A DNA stretch of 64,000 bases. It comes from Apostichopus japonicus. Lineage: Eukaryota > Echinodermata > Holothuroidea > Aspidochirotida > Stichopodidae. Of the stretch, positions 10,769 through 27,210 are shown piece by piece; the stretch's first letter is position 1, and the number at the start of each line of letters is the position of its first letter. The translations under genes and the position numbers were made by a program. The notes below the pieces were generated by a model that did no database searches, had not been told where the DNA came from, and saw only the letters and a program-made list of their open reading frames with translations. The stretch spans positions 24,164,489 to 24,228,488 of the forward strand of contig NC_092572.1 in assembly GCF_037975245.1 (NCBI RefSeq). Direction: 5' to 3'.

Positions 10769-12900
10769 GCGTCTCTGTGACGTATAGGTAATGTCGATCT
10801 TAGAATCAAATGTTATCATAATCAGGGAATGTCTGAGCTAGGTGTCGTAGTGTGGTTAGGTTTGTGGGTTTTATTTCTTGAAATTATACAACTTTGCGTT
10901 TTAGTACCAATTTGCACAAATTGCATAATACTTTGATATGTGTTACCATCTGGATGAAGTATTCCCTCTTTCAATAGCTCACATGATCCATTTATAATGG
11001 GCCTACATTTGGGGAAACAACAACCCAAAATCTAGAAGGTTAAATGTTTAAGTTGGCCAGTACGATTTTTGAGTAGGTTTCGATTTAAGTTTGTTGTTAC
11101 AAAGCAGCTGTCACAAAATTATGGTTTCCATTTGTACATATGGAAAATCTAGGCCAATTTATCATATTTAAATAATTCACGCAAACTGCTACATGAAGGT
11201 GACGACCTAAGATAGATCGTGACCTAAAGTTTATCTGCCTTCATTAGGATAGGATTGTTCAAAACTGAAAAGCCAAGTCAAAATGTCTTTACATACTTGC
11301 AATACTTTGTACTAATTCTATACATTACATGATTCTGATCACACTCTCTCTCCCAATACTGACTTCCCCCTTCCCCCTCCCCCCTTCGTCTTGCAATAAT
11401 TCCATTCTCCACTCTCCCCTTGGGCTTCCATCCTCCTTATGGATACCCATATTCACTCTGAGCAGGGTCAGGGTTAGAAAAAACATCGCGGTCTACTACT
11501 GAAAGTAGATCACAGTGTACCAATTTCAGCAGTGTTTACCAAAATCTTGGTCAGGCTTACTAAAACTGGAAAACCGGAACACACTGGTAAGCAGTTTGGC
11601 CCATAATTGCTTACTAACATTTTTCGCTAATTTCCAACGCTGAGCATTGTGTACTCAGTAATGACTATGAATATGCTATATATGTTATGATGGAGACCTC
11701 ATTTCAGGTAGAGATTATTCCAGTGAGCAACTGGCTGACTCCATTAAACCCATCCCCATCTATCCCCTCCCCTTTCCCTTCCCACCCATCCCCCCTACAG
11801 CTGGTCTTCCAGGATATTATTACCTCCCTCTCCTCCCCTTTATCATTAAACCTACCTGACATTGACATTCAACAGATTACCTATAATCTTTGTCATGAAA
11901 TGATAATTTAACTAGAATCGCACAAATAATCATGGTCTACTATCATCAGAGCCTGTTAATTTATTGTGCGTAGTAAGGGATAGAGAAAAAAATCTTTTCA
12001 AAGCTATAGATACAAGTTTGTTGTCACCTTCACAGTGACTGAACAGCAAATTCAGACAAAGGACAGGAATTTCTCAATTCATGCATGAAGAAAACAAGTA
12101 GGGTGCCATGCAGTGGTACTGTCGCACGCTATGCTATATATTAAAATACTATACTATATAATATGTATAAAATATATGTATATATATATATATATATACC
12201 TTTAATACAAAGTAATAAATTACCATACGGTGATGCCTGAGACAGATGCACGGAGTAATATATCCACATTGCATTTCAAATTTAATTTTATCATCCATCC
12301 AAATTGGTCAAATAAAATACAAATTGTAAAAGATGTAGGCCTAGCTAGCAGTTTTCTTTTGTAAACAGCAACCATTTACTAGTTTATATCAGACAAAAAT
12401 TCAGCTCCTTCAACATTTGATATTAACACAAACTTTGAACACCAAATTATATTCCCTGCATGTAGAAGAACAAATGAAGTTAAAGTATTTAAGTGATAAT
12501 TTTATGGGCGATGCAACGATAGTAAGGACCTTCGTTATGAATAGGCTATTCAGCTAAGATCCAAACACCACAAGAAAAAAAAAAAAAAAAAAAACTTCAT
12601 TCTGAGTTACATATTGCATGATGCCAAAAAAAAAAACACCACTTGGGTGAGATATACCATCAAGAAACTGTAACAGTCCTGGGTATTAGCCCCAATATTT
12701 TAGCATGCTAAAACCCTGGATGTGTTTGGCATTGTACATGGTTGTTTTGCTGTTTTGACCTTGTTCGACCCCAAATGACCTTCGACCTTCACCTAGAGTA
12801 GAACCTTTAAGATCCAGGATAGAAATTTACTTGAATTGAATTAATATTACTTTTCTTTTATTAATTTCCATTTAGTATCACATTCAAGTCAATTGTCAAA
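10769..12900. other. No gene seen; intronic AT-rich DNA
   Basis: Contains C-rich stretches near 11370 and 11770, an AT dinucleotide run at 12177-12199 and A runs at 12575 and 12626. Frames in this interval show no family resemblance. TGACCT-like half-sites cluster near 12757-12795 and may be chance. Confidence 0.5.
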
Positions 12901-13500
12901 ACAAGCAGACCGTTTAATAAATAAATCGTAGATTCGTTTTAATATCAAAACTTCATCAGCCCGCTTGTTGTGGGACCAGCACAGATTTGTAAAGGAAAGC
13001 ACAACATGAATACTTCCACCTCCGTTTAAGTCTTTTTTTAAATTTAAACAATCAACTCCATAGTTATAACACTAGACACTCAACTGCCATTCATTTGGAT
13101 TACCCACAATTAGTTTTAAATACTAAGTCTGTAAGATTTACTGGTGCCACATTTTGGAATACTCTCGAACCCAAACTTAAAAAATTACCAGCCTTATCAA
13201 TATTCAATAAGCAACTGAAGCTATATTTATTAAACAATGATTTTTAATATATATACGTTAAAGTTTTCACATTTTATAATGCTACTTGTGCATCCCGTTC
13301 GGGAAGTGGGGGGGGGGGGGTGTAGTTAGCGTATTGTATTTAATTTTTCCATGGTGAATCTGCACTTTATGAGTGCATAAGCATAGCTTTTTTCAGATTT
13401 TCCATGCTTTTTTTCTTTCTTTGATATTGGTATTATTCATTATTGTAAATGTAATTGTAAAAAAAGAAAAAAAGTGAAATAAACGAAACAAAACAAATAG
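12900..13500 (+). mobile_element. 5'-truncated LINE, 3' end next to Ig exon 1
   Basis: Comprises the ORF2 tail, a 3' UTR of about 250 bp with a G12 run near 13308, and an A-rich tail (AAAAAAAGTGAAATAAACG) ending near 13500. The tail stops about 20 bp short of the splice donor of the Ig exon at 13521. The left boundary is approximate and no target duplication was identified. Confidence 0.7.
12993..13247 (+). pseudogene. C-terminal fragment of a LINE reverse transcriptase ORF2
   Basis: Reading frame open from 12993 to the TAA at 13245-13247. It contains LHSYNTRHSTAIHL, then SVRFTGATFWNTLEPKLKKL and LSIFNKQLKLYLLNNDF-stop. The order YNTR-x(n)-R(F/Y)xGxxxWNxL-x(n)-FKxxLKxxLL is the conserved tail of ORF2 in CR1/L2/Rex-type LINEs. 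Only about the last 80 residues survive; the catalytic domains are missing, as expected for a 5'-truncated insertion. It is in the intron and antisense to the Ig gene. Confidence 0.85.
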
Positions 13501-13521
13501 TGCCAGAAGAGGGTAACTTAC

Positions 13522-13821
13522 ACTTGATATCTAGCGTCACCGTAGCCTGGAGATCATTATAGTCCGCCACCACGCAAGAGAGTTCCCGTCCGTTATATTC
13601 GGGTGTCGGATAAAACTGTAAGACGCTGGAGGTGGTGTAGCGGTCCACGCCGTAATCAAACGTCCCTTGAGTGGCGTTGGCCGATACATTGATACGACCG
13701 TCTATCATCCAGCTGATATTAGGGGCGGGGTAACCATTGTGGGCGGAGCAAGCGAACCTCACGCCTTCTCCTTCCCTGATGTTCCCAGGCAGCTCCACCA
13801 TCTCTGGTTCGTCAGGTGGTC
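13522..13821 (-). CDS. Ig-domain exon 1 of 3 (IgSF adhesion/receptor protein, partial gene)
   Basis: This exon encodes one complete Ig-like domain of 100 codons. The acceptor is a pyrimidine tract ending in TTCAG just above 13821 and the donor is GTAAGT starting at 13521. The exon begins two bases into a codon and ends one base into the next, so it is a symmetric phase 1-1 module. The peptide opens with a proline-rich linker (PPDEPEMVELPG), then has the B-strand cysteine (VRFACSAHNGYPAP), the C-strand tryptophan (ISWMIDG) and the F-strand cysteine (LSCVVADY), and ends TVTLDIK. Three N-glycosylation sequons (NIS, NVS, NAT) suggest an extracellular position. NGYPAPxISW is typical of C2/I-set domains in nectin-, Kirre- or nephrin-like proteins, but I cannot name the gene. 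As transcribed it precedes the other two exons. Confidence 0.9.
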
Positions 13822-14031
13822 CTGAAGAGAGAGAATACCAAGGAAAACATAACTTTCATTCAATGAATCAATCAATCAAGGATATTCACAGTACACTTAA
13901 ATTCATGCAAAGATAGCTCCTGCAACAGGTGGGCTTCGAGAGATTCTTGAATATTTCATACGACTGAAATTCTTAGACGATAATTATGTCTGTTCCATAT
14001 TGTATATTATTATTATATTATCTAAACAGAC

Positions 14032-14325
14032 AAGCTTGTCTATGATGTCATGTGACTTGGAGCAAGCTTGTCCATGATGTCAGGTGACTTGGAACAAGCT
14101 TGTCTATGATGTCAGGTGACTTGGAGCAAGCTTGCCCATGTCAGGTGACTTGGAACAAGCTTGTCTATGATGTCAGGTGACTTGGAGCAAGCTTGCCTAT
14201 GTCAGGTGACTTGGAGCAAGCTTGGCTATGATGTCATGTGACTTGGAGCAAGTTTGCCTATGATGTCAGGTGACTTGGAGCAAGCTTGCCCATGATGTCA
14301 GGTGACTTGGAACAAGCTCGATAGC
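14032..14325. repeat. Minisatellite, ~36-bp unit x 9 with HindIII-type core
   Basis: Nine copies of GTGACTTGGAGCAAGCTTG with a variable linker (CCCATGATGTCAG, or a 30-bp version lacking GATG). Each unit contains CAGGTGAC, an E-box-like hexamer, and most an AAGCTT. It lies about 0.2 kb upstream of Ig exon 1 in the sense of transcription. Confidence 0.95.
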
Positions 14326-17300
14326 TGACATCTTACAGAATCTATAAAGAAGTGCCAAACCCCTTGTATACAGATTCAATTCCCCACATTTTGATCCGCT
14401 CATTTTTGTCTTTTGGAGTCTTTTGGAGTTCTTTCACTGGTTTACATTTTCTTTCCTTTTTTTTTGTTATCCATTTATATGACACTACTTATCCTCATTG
14501 TCAAATCATACAAATTGATAGAATGAGACTTTGCTTTTTACAAAAGGGGAGAGGGGTGGGAAAAGCTGCTTTATTCAAATTCCTTTTATGTAGTAAATAT
14601 ATATAAAAATAACTCCTCACAATGGCAGGTTACTATCTTACAAGGTCTGTAGTAAAAACCTTGAAAATGATAAACAAAAGAGGTGTCAAGGTTTATATAA
14701 CATTTTTCTAAGGGGGTTATGGTTAAGGGGCATTAACGGCCACCTGCTGGCTCAGTTGAAAAATTGATTTCCATCAACAGATCTGCAACGTTCCACTGAA
14801 CATGCACAATCTTTACGAAAGCCTATCATGAATGGAATCACTAAATTCCATTAATTCATGAATGCGAAGAGAATAACAAATTGGCATCAAAGAGGCCCAA
14901 CAATGGCTTTAGTAGCCAATGGGACTATATGCATGCTACCTCACATATTCTGTTTGACGATGTTTATCGTAACCTTGCCAGACTATCCTTTGAAATTACT
15001 GGGCAAAAAAGTGGGAAAAAAGAGAGATTGCGATCACTAGATCAGACACAAAAAGTGTCTTTTGTTTTCTGTTTTTAATAAACCAAAATTTTCTTGATAA
15101 ACCTGTAGTCAATTCCCACAAAAATTGTATCCCCGGATGACATTGCATGATGCAATCACCAATCACACGTAACACTTAATTGGTTCTAAATTTTTTAATG
15201 AACCCCCAACATATATATGTATAAATAAATATATATATATAGATATAGATATATATATATATCTATATCTATATATATATTTATAGAATTGAAAACATAA
15301 TATTATATAAACTGGCTAATCGAGATGGAAAAGTGCAGTACGTTTCTGGTAACATACTAAGTAGTTTATGGTGTACTATTGTTAATATGACTTAGAATGT
15401 ACTAATTAATGATGTTTAATACACAGCTGTATATACACATGTAGATGTTGTTTTTACTGATCCCTCAAGTATAAAGCAGCCAATAGCACCTGGATCATAC
15501 AAGAGTATCATTATTGTAGACAAAATCCTTACAGGGTTAAATCAAGCTTATAAACAGCTTAGTGATGATTATACAGAGAATAAACTGTTGTAATGGCTGA
15601 CCTGGTCTATTATACTCTGTGGTTTTATTTTTCTTGCTTTCTTAATTTTTTTGTGTGTGGAGAAATCAAGGTTTCAAGGAAAGTGTATTCTGAGGGATAT
15701 GTTTTAATCCGTATCCAAATAATGGAATGGACCAAAATCAGTGGATTATACCTAACTCCATGCAGTGGGTGGTTGAGCAATGGTATAGAGGGTATTATAT
15801 CCATCCCAAGTGGCCATCAACTAGGACAATTAAGTGCTAGCTATCGATGTTACTAAGATCCATACTTATATCGCAAGTATGAGCAATAACGTTTTTGCTT
15901 CTTTTTTTTACATTTAGTTTTTCCACAAATTTATTTAGACACCTCTGTAAAGTATTGTGGCTCCTCTCAAAGTTCCCTGGCGCAACACCATATTAAGGTT
16001 TTAGCCTAATTATCACGACATTCATTGATATGCAGGCGTAAAAAATTAATTGCACAAGCATATCAATTAGAGTATGTTAACACTTGCCATCCTCCAATCT
16101 TAATAATGTGTTTCCTAAAACGCCAAATATATCACTTCACTTGGTCTTTTATGTTCACCTTAGATCCTCAGCGGGCGGCGCAATCAGGCAGTTTGGTAGA
16201 ATGAACACAGCGACTGGTCTCGTCGATGTTTAGACATGTGATCACGGTTACGTGCACCCTTGTGATTAGTTGCATGTGTATACTCTACAGCAAGAAACAG
16301 GACCACATGACTTCATATGTGTGTCGTCACCCAGCTAGCTAGGGCTTTGCAAAATCCCATGCGCACGACGCCCAGGGCTCCTTAAAACCCTATATTCTGG
16401 CTACCTATAAATTCATGGCCAGAAAGGCTGTAACCACCATGCATGCCACCTGCACCATGATCCCACAGAGCAGATTTCACGATTGTTATTTCGATCTCCA
16501 AGCCGTCGAATTTTACTATTAACAAACTGCTCACAATTACATGCACAGTGCATGCGAGGCAATATTTACTAAACATCACGCACCAGGAAGTGAAATGTTA
16601 ACTGTCAATAGGACAATTAAAGTGTTTTCTTCCTGGGACTTTTTCTTTTTACCGACTTTAGATAACGTTTCTTGAAAACCCTCCAGCATTTTTATTTCAG
16701 CAATTCATCAGCTTCGGCAGCAAATTTGAAGTATCAAATTATTTAATAAAATGTACAGGACACAATCAAACAGGTTTCATTTCAAAATTCTTCCCACCAA
16801 AGAAGTTCTAGCTGTAAAATATATGACATATTCAACACAGAGAGTGGGATTCAACAATTGGGGGGGGAGGGAAGGGGGAGAGGTGGGGCAACTGTAAGAC
16901 AGACAGCAATACCGTCTGTTACAAAGATCATAGGGAACCAGGGCATAGACTTCAAAACTTGAGAATAAACTTGACTAGATATAGTTACACTAATGAGCTG
17001 CAATTGCTAAGGGCTTTTCAGGTTTGAAGAATGCTCAAGATTTAATTAGTCTTCAGAAGTCTACTCCAAAAAGCTGTCTCAAGTATGCTAGAATAATCCA
17101 CAAGAAGGTCATACATGTGGTATAATGACCTCCATTGTCCTATTGTCCAATTATATCCCAGCTCCGCTCTTCAGGGATGAATCGAAACTCCTGAATACTG
17201 TATTTAAGACACAGATTTTACTTTTAAAAAGTTACTTATTTTAACAATGGTCTGCTACCAGTGAAAGAACTACATAATTACTCGCTTATTCACATATATA

Positions 17301-19932
17301 GTGTGAAGAGCATTAGCCGTACCCATGCAGCAGTCTCAATGGGATACAATCACCATGGCAACACATTTGTGTTTGCTGTATATAGCTCTGTAACTTGAGG
17401 GTGCATGGTACTAATACATGCCACATCAACCACATCAGCAGCTAAGACCATGCATGGCATTCTTCTATGGTTCCAGAGTAGTATACAAACTGCTGATACA
17501 ACTTTGCAGAACTAGTGTAGAGCAATTTGAATAGCATTTTACAATGTGGTACTGGATAAATGCTTCACCTTTCCAAGGGACTGGTGATACACACTTAGCA
17601 TATTACATTGATCACGCTGTCACAGTCTCGATATGTGGGGAGGGGGAAGGGCGGGGGTGCTACTGGTGTAAAGAGTGGATCTGCAGTTAAGGCACTTCGT
17701 TTTCATGTCCAGGCTCTAATATCCTGATTAACTTTTGTTTTTCAATGGGTATCATATGAAACACATAAATGATTTAAAGCCAGTCTGTGCTGGGTAAATA
17801 AACACCAACATTAGATTCCAGTAAATAATGGCAGCTCACAAAAAGTTTACCCACCAATTCTCAATCGTTAGTTAATTACTCGTCAAGAGTATGTTCAAAT
17901 TATTGTAAAACACATCATGTTATTTTGCTTGGCTTTAAAACAATGGGTATCAAATTACATATGAATTTTATCACATGGCGTAAGTAGGATATGAATAACG
18001 ACAAAGTTTCAATTACGAACATAATTGTCAATTTCAAAGGCGATATGGGTGGTTTAAAAACAGCATATTGTAAATTTGGTGAACAATTTTAACTTTGCAA
18101 AACAAAGAAAAGCTTAACCAGATGTTAGATTGAATTTATCAAACCAGGAAATCCAACTTTCTCATATTCATAAGTTCCCAATGACCTTTGACGATTTAAT
18201 TATTCATCAAAATTTGATTAAATTCACACCAATTTTTATTTTTATATGTTTAAACGATTACAATACTCACATGCAAACAGTGTAACTGTTTGGAAAAAAA
18301 GTTGATACGTCATTTAACTTTGACTTCATTTCATACTTTTGAAACAAAAACTTAAATTCAGCCAATGGCATCCATTGTTATAAATATTTTCTTTGGATCA
18401 AACCATTGGTTATTAAGAATAATACAAAGTTGCAAAATGCCTCTTTCAAGGACAATGTGTTTAAAATCATTGTTCCTCCTAACACCAGTAAAAGTAGTTT
18501 CAGGCTGCCATCTGCAGAAGAAACAATTTCAATGTTTCACTGACAAAACGACATTGGTAACTTTACATATTTCATGACTAATGTACATATTAGTTATCTT
18601 TAAATCCTGTAGGTAACTCAGAAATTCTGGGAGGGCAAGGAGGGGGTGGGGGATCTTATAAGAGGATAGATAAACAACTGATACAGAATGGATGATAGAT
18701 ATCTTGCTGTGAAGGTTAGGTCACAGTTACAAACCACCACAAATAACAGGCTTATCCTGCCAGTAGGGAGTCACTGACTGCTCGGCTGCAACTTGTGATG
18801 TGTTTACGTACAAGTCGTTGTGATAACACTGACAGGAACTATGCATGGCCAAGCAGGCAAATCCATAATATGCGGAAGGGCAGTGGGGGGGGGGAGTTAT
18901 TGATTTCCTGACAACATTGATTCGGTATAAGGATTCACTGGCACATTGGCTTCAATTTAAGCTTGTCATATTGCACTGAGCAGTTGTCATGGTAACAACT
19001 CTGCTTCTAATTCTAAGGATGGGATTGGGATGGCTGAGCAAGCTTATTTCAGAAGGAGTTGGAAGTTGACCTCTGAAAATACCATGAAGGCTTTTGTAAT
19101 AAGACAGAATTTAAAAAAAAATCACAATGTATGCTAACATATAAGGCCAGCTGTTTGATATAAACTATGGGATGCCAATCCAGCAATCATATTCGGAATT
19201 AATTTATTGTGACTGAGACATCTTTGCCAAACAAGAAACTCTAACAGCTATTAAATTAGATCTTTGTCCTGTTTAGCAGACATACCCAACTTTTAAATGT
19301 CTTGTCTTGGGAAAGCTGTCATTTTGGTAAATTTGTGATGTCATAACGCCACTATAGAATCTGATACCTATTAATTACTTCAATATGTTTCTCTCTTCAT
19401 ACATTCAACCGTGAATCGTTAACAGGATGTTTGACGATGAAACTAATGCCATCATTAGTTCATGTTAAGAGGTTCAATATATATATATTAGCTTCACATG
19501 TTTTCAAAACCAATCTCCATCGCATAATATAAAGCCCCCTCCCCCCTTAAGAAAAAGGTAATAAATGAAGAAGGAAACATAACATTTGGAGGACAAGTGG
19601 CTAGATGATTTCATATTTAGACGTGATCAAGTCTTCAGCCTTGTGTGTTAAGGAACATACCATCTGTGATATCATATAAATAGCCTTCTTTGGCTGCGGT
19701 TTGAGGAAATTGACCATGACAGTCACAGTCGAATAAATTATATCGTATAGACCAATATAATGATGGTGGTTTTGTCTGTGGCTCCTTGAAGGTTAAATCA
19801 TAACACCTCAAACTTGCTTGATTTTTAATTAAACACACAAGTTTTTTTTAAATTTAAGAACAGTCTGTATGCATGTTGTCACCAATATTGATTCATAATT
19901 TTCCAGAGCAAATTCTGGTTTCAACACGGTCT
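14326..19932. other. No gene seen; AT-rich DNA with scattered simple repeats
   Basis: Includes a perfect AT-rich palindrome at about 15226-15284, G-rich tracts near 16860, 17636 and 18887, and a unique CpG-containing block at 16140-16380. A minus-strand frame at 16579-16450 opens with a hydrophobic stretch but has no independent support. All other frames are short. Confidence 0.5.
15226..15284. repeat. AT-rich palindrome
   Basis: The segment around AGATATAGATATAT and its mirror ATATATCTATATCT forms a near-perfect inverted repeat with arms of about 28 bp and no spacer. It can extrude as a cruciform. Replication slippage is the likely origin. Confidence 0.85.
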
Positions 19933-19940
19933 TGCAGAGC

Positions 19941-20235
19941 CAGGCGCGTAGCCAGGAATTTGCCAAGGGAGGGGCGAAACAGTAGATTCGCATTGCAAAC
20001 TATCTAAGCGTAGCGCCACCGTGGTTGGCACGAAGCGTACAAGAAAAGTTCCGCTGAAAATGCCTCCCAGATCGCTGGAAATGGCACTTCCCAGGCGTTG
20101 TTAGTTGCATCTTAGCATTTTCTCTTTTGAAAATACTAGCGATATCATAAAAACATTTAAAAAAAATATAAAAAATATGCTCAAGGGGGGGGGGGGGCGG
20201 CTGCCTCCCTTTGCCCCCCCTTGGCTACGCGCCTG
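19941..20235. mobile_element. Non-autonomous hAT element A (295 bp)
   Basis: The left terminus CAGGCGCGTAGCCA and right terminus TGGCTACGCGCCTG are perfect inverted repeats. The 8-bp direct repeat TGCAGAGC flanks the element at 19933-19940 and 20236-20243. An 8-bp duplication with CA..TG ends is diagnostic of the hAT superfamily. There is no transposase. A CpG-rich subterminal block (20004-20055, minus sense) matches the blocks at 55157 and 7021. A G14 run sits near the right end. The frame crossing 20105-20404 is not a gene. Confidence 0.93.
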
Positions 20236-20243
20236 TGCAGAGC

Positions 20244-20844
20244 CAGGAATTAATGAGAGGATCTTAGGATCGGATCACACCAGGGGATCGTTCCACTCAA
20301 AAACAGAACGATTTGACATTTTCACAAAGAGAAACATTGAGAGATATATTTATTTGCCTGCAGATTCCAATCTACTATTGATACTAAAAAAAGGCCCAGA
20401 ATGACTCCATTTGGTACTAGCGGTTTTCCGCAGCTACCCGTTGGTCCTCCTCCATGTATATACATATCAATTAGGGGAAGCAAACAGGGCTAAGGCTACT
20501 ACAGTGTCCCTTCTGACAGCCAAGGAATTGATTCTGACAAAATGTAGATAACATTCCAGCAGTGTTTTGAAATTCTAGACGAAGCTGAGCTGGTTTGCGG
20601 GTCCATTATTTGTGATATGAGAAAAACAAGAGGTTGACTTCTCTTATAGATACTAGTTAGCATCAATACACACAGCTTATGAACAGCTAATGTAAATAAT
20701 ACTCTGAAATCTACAATTCTGTCGCAAAAGGAAAAAAAAATCCATCCTCTTTTTATACATTTTTATCTCTGGTCTAATCCAATTTGTATAAATTCTCCTG
20801 CTGTTTGAATCTTCCATTTATTTTCACTTATATGATACTTTTTT
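20244..20844. other. No gene seen
   Basis: Unique sequence between the hAT element and the CAACAATACTT array. No coding or repeat signature recognised. Confidence 0.5.
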
Positions 20845-21165
20845 TGCCTAACAACAAAACTTGTTTTACCTAACAACAACACTTTTTTGCCAAACAACAA
20901 TACTTGTTTTACCTAACAACAATACTTGTTTATCTAACAAAAATACATTTTAACAGGTAAGAAAAATAGTTTTTGCCAAACAAAAATACTTTCTTTATCC
21001 AACAGCAATTCTTGTTTTACATAACAACAACTATTTGTTTTACCTTACAACAAACCTTTTTTAACCTAACAACAATACTTTCTTGGCTAACAACAATACT
21101 TTTTTTGCCTAACAACAATACCTTTTTTACCTAACGACAGTACTTTTAACCTAACAAAAATACTT
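20845..21165. repeat. Minisatellite, ~24-bp unit (CTAACAACAATACTT plus T-rich)
   Basis: About 13 degenerate copies of CCTAACAACAATACTTGTTT with length variation in the T run, alternating TTTTTTGCC and TTTTACC linkers. It directly precedes the AT dinucleotide expansion. Confidence 0.9.
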
Positions 21166-21268
21166 GCTTTAATATCCTCTATTAATTAAATTTATTTAAC
21201 ATGATGCAGTTTTCACAGAAGTTGCATAGTGCACCATAACTTTATCTACATATATAAATATATAGAGC

Positions 21269-25929
<4,661 letters not shown>

Positions 25930-25939
25930 GCGTCCCTTT

Positions 25940-26398
25940 TGAGGGATATGAATACACGCAGCAATGTATGTGCAAATGTTATTTAAGTAACATGAATACA
26001 CACACAATGTATGTGCAAATGTTATTCTAGTAACATGAATACACGCAGCAATGTATGTGCAAATGTTAAGTAACATGAATACACACACAATGTATGTGCA
26101 AATGTTATTTTAGTGACATGAATACACGCAGCCATGTATGTGCAAATGTTATTTAAGTAACATGGATACAGGCAGCAATGTATGTGCAAATGTTATTTAA
26201 GTAACATGAATACACGCAGCCATGTATGTGCGAATGTTATTTTAGTGACATGAATACACGCAGCAATGTATGTGCAAATGTTATTTTATACATGAATACA
26301 CACAACATTGTATGTGCAAATGTTATATACTGTAGTGACATGGATACACGCAGCAATGTATGTGCAAATGTTATTTAAGTAACATGAATACAAACAAC
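25940..26398. repeat. Minisatellite, ~44-bp unit x 10
   Basis: Ten copies of a unit including AACATGAATACACGCAGCAA followed by TGTATGTGCAAATGTTATTT. CGCAGCA alternates with CACACA among copies, suggesting two unit types arranged in a mixed order. The long minus-strand frame here is repeat-derived. Confidence 0.95.
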
Positions 26399-26640
26399 AA
26401 ATGCTGTGCCACATGCTTTCATATCGGTATCAAACCTATTTGACCCGACCCAGTAGTTAAGACGGATGTACACATTTTCGTAACATAGGGAGATTAAAAA
26501 CGATGAAAGGAACGTATCCGATCGATGATGCAGTTACGAGTGGCACGGGGGAGCTGGAAGTTATTGCAGAGACGAAAAAAAGTCCAGAACTGCACAGAGC
26601 TTACCTTTTAATCTGAGAAATTTGATACTGAGAGATATGG

Positions 26641-26665
26641 GGGGGGGGGGGAGGGGAGGGGGAAG
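26641..26665. repeat. G-rich run (G12 plus GGGGAGGGG)
   Basis: Twelve consecutive G followed by more G blocks, a strong G4 pattern on the plus strand. Confidence 0.85.
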
Positions 26666-26838
26666 TGACAGATAAAGTTACATTCCATTGTGACTGTTGG
26701 TTGCCCTGGTGATTTGTAGCGTGATTCGTACTAATTTATCTTAAGAATAAAAAGGATATATTTTGTCAAGTTTTGACAAGCTGTTCATTAAGTTCATATC
26801 AGTTTCTGCTGTATTTTTTTTCACTTTTTACCATTTAA

Positions 26839-27206
26839 AGGCATTGAAGACTCACCCCGAACCGCGTGAAGTCATCTGAAAAAGTTAACTTTCCGTTGCT
26901 TGCAAGTGACGTTTTGTTTGTGTCGCTACAAAATGCAGACAGTACAGCAATGAAACGTGATACCTTGATATCTTTAGCTGGACCTGAGATATCCATCACT
27001 GTATGTTTGTACACTGTGCTGTGTGTATTGACCGCAGCTGTATGTACTGACTATGTATCACTAGTGTCTAATTACCGATGGTAGCAAGCTGTGTGTGTGT
27101 ATTTTCGAGATCAATGGTGGTGTTTAACACTTCTGTTACACCTCATTCGAAACTAGGTCAGATTACCGGCATTAGACGTTTCTTTTTGTGCGAGTCTTCA
27201 CACCCT
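26839..27206 (+). mobile_element. TTAA-flanked MITE, copy 1 (~368 bp)
   Basis: Flanked by TTAA at 26835-26838 and 27207-27210. The left end AGGCATTGAAGACTC and right end GAGTCTTCACACCCT are imperfect inverted repeats. The interior matches copies at 33.7 and 43.6 kb along its full length, including AAAGTTAACTTTCCGTTGC and CATTCGAAACTAGGTCAGAT. TTAA duplication without transposase coding is what piggyBac-type machinery leaves, although the terminal bases are not the usual CCC/GGG. The 72-codon frame inside is not conserved as coding. Confidence 0.9.
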
Positions 27207-27210
27207 TTAA

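Larger units (their letters stand above)
4698..13821 (-). other. Partial multi-exon IgSF gene locus
   Basis: Three consecutive Ig-domain exons share strand and phase 1-1 boundaries, so any of them could be skipped or duplicated without shifting frame. No signal peptide, transmembrane segment, cytoplasmic tail, promoter or polyadenylation site can be tied to them. Both gene ends are therefore missing or lie in exons I cannot recognise. The 7.4-kb intron holds most of the repeats; the 784-bp intron holds no recognised repeat, only a short GGGGT-type G-rich run near 5450. Confidence 0.75.

Noticed and set aside
14032-14325. CRISPR-like repeat-spacer layout
   Set aside because: The short linkers are themselves repeated variants rather than distinct spacers.
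25940-26398. CRISPR array (regular ~44-bp repeats)
   Set aside because: There are no unique spacers; the whole unit repeats, the genome is eukaryotic, and no cas genes exist. It is a minisatellite.
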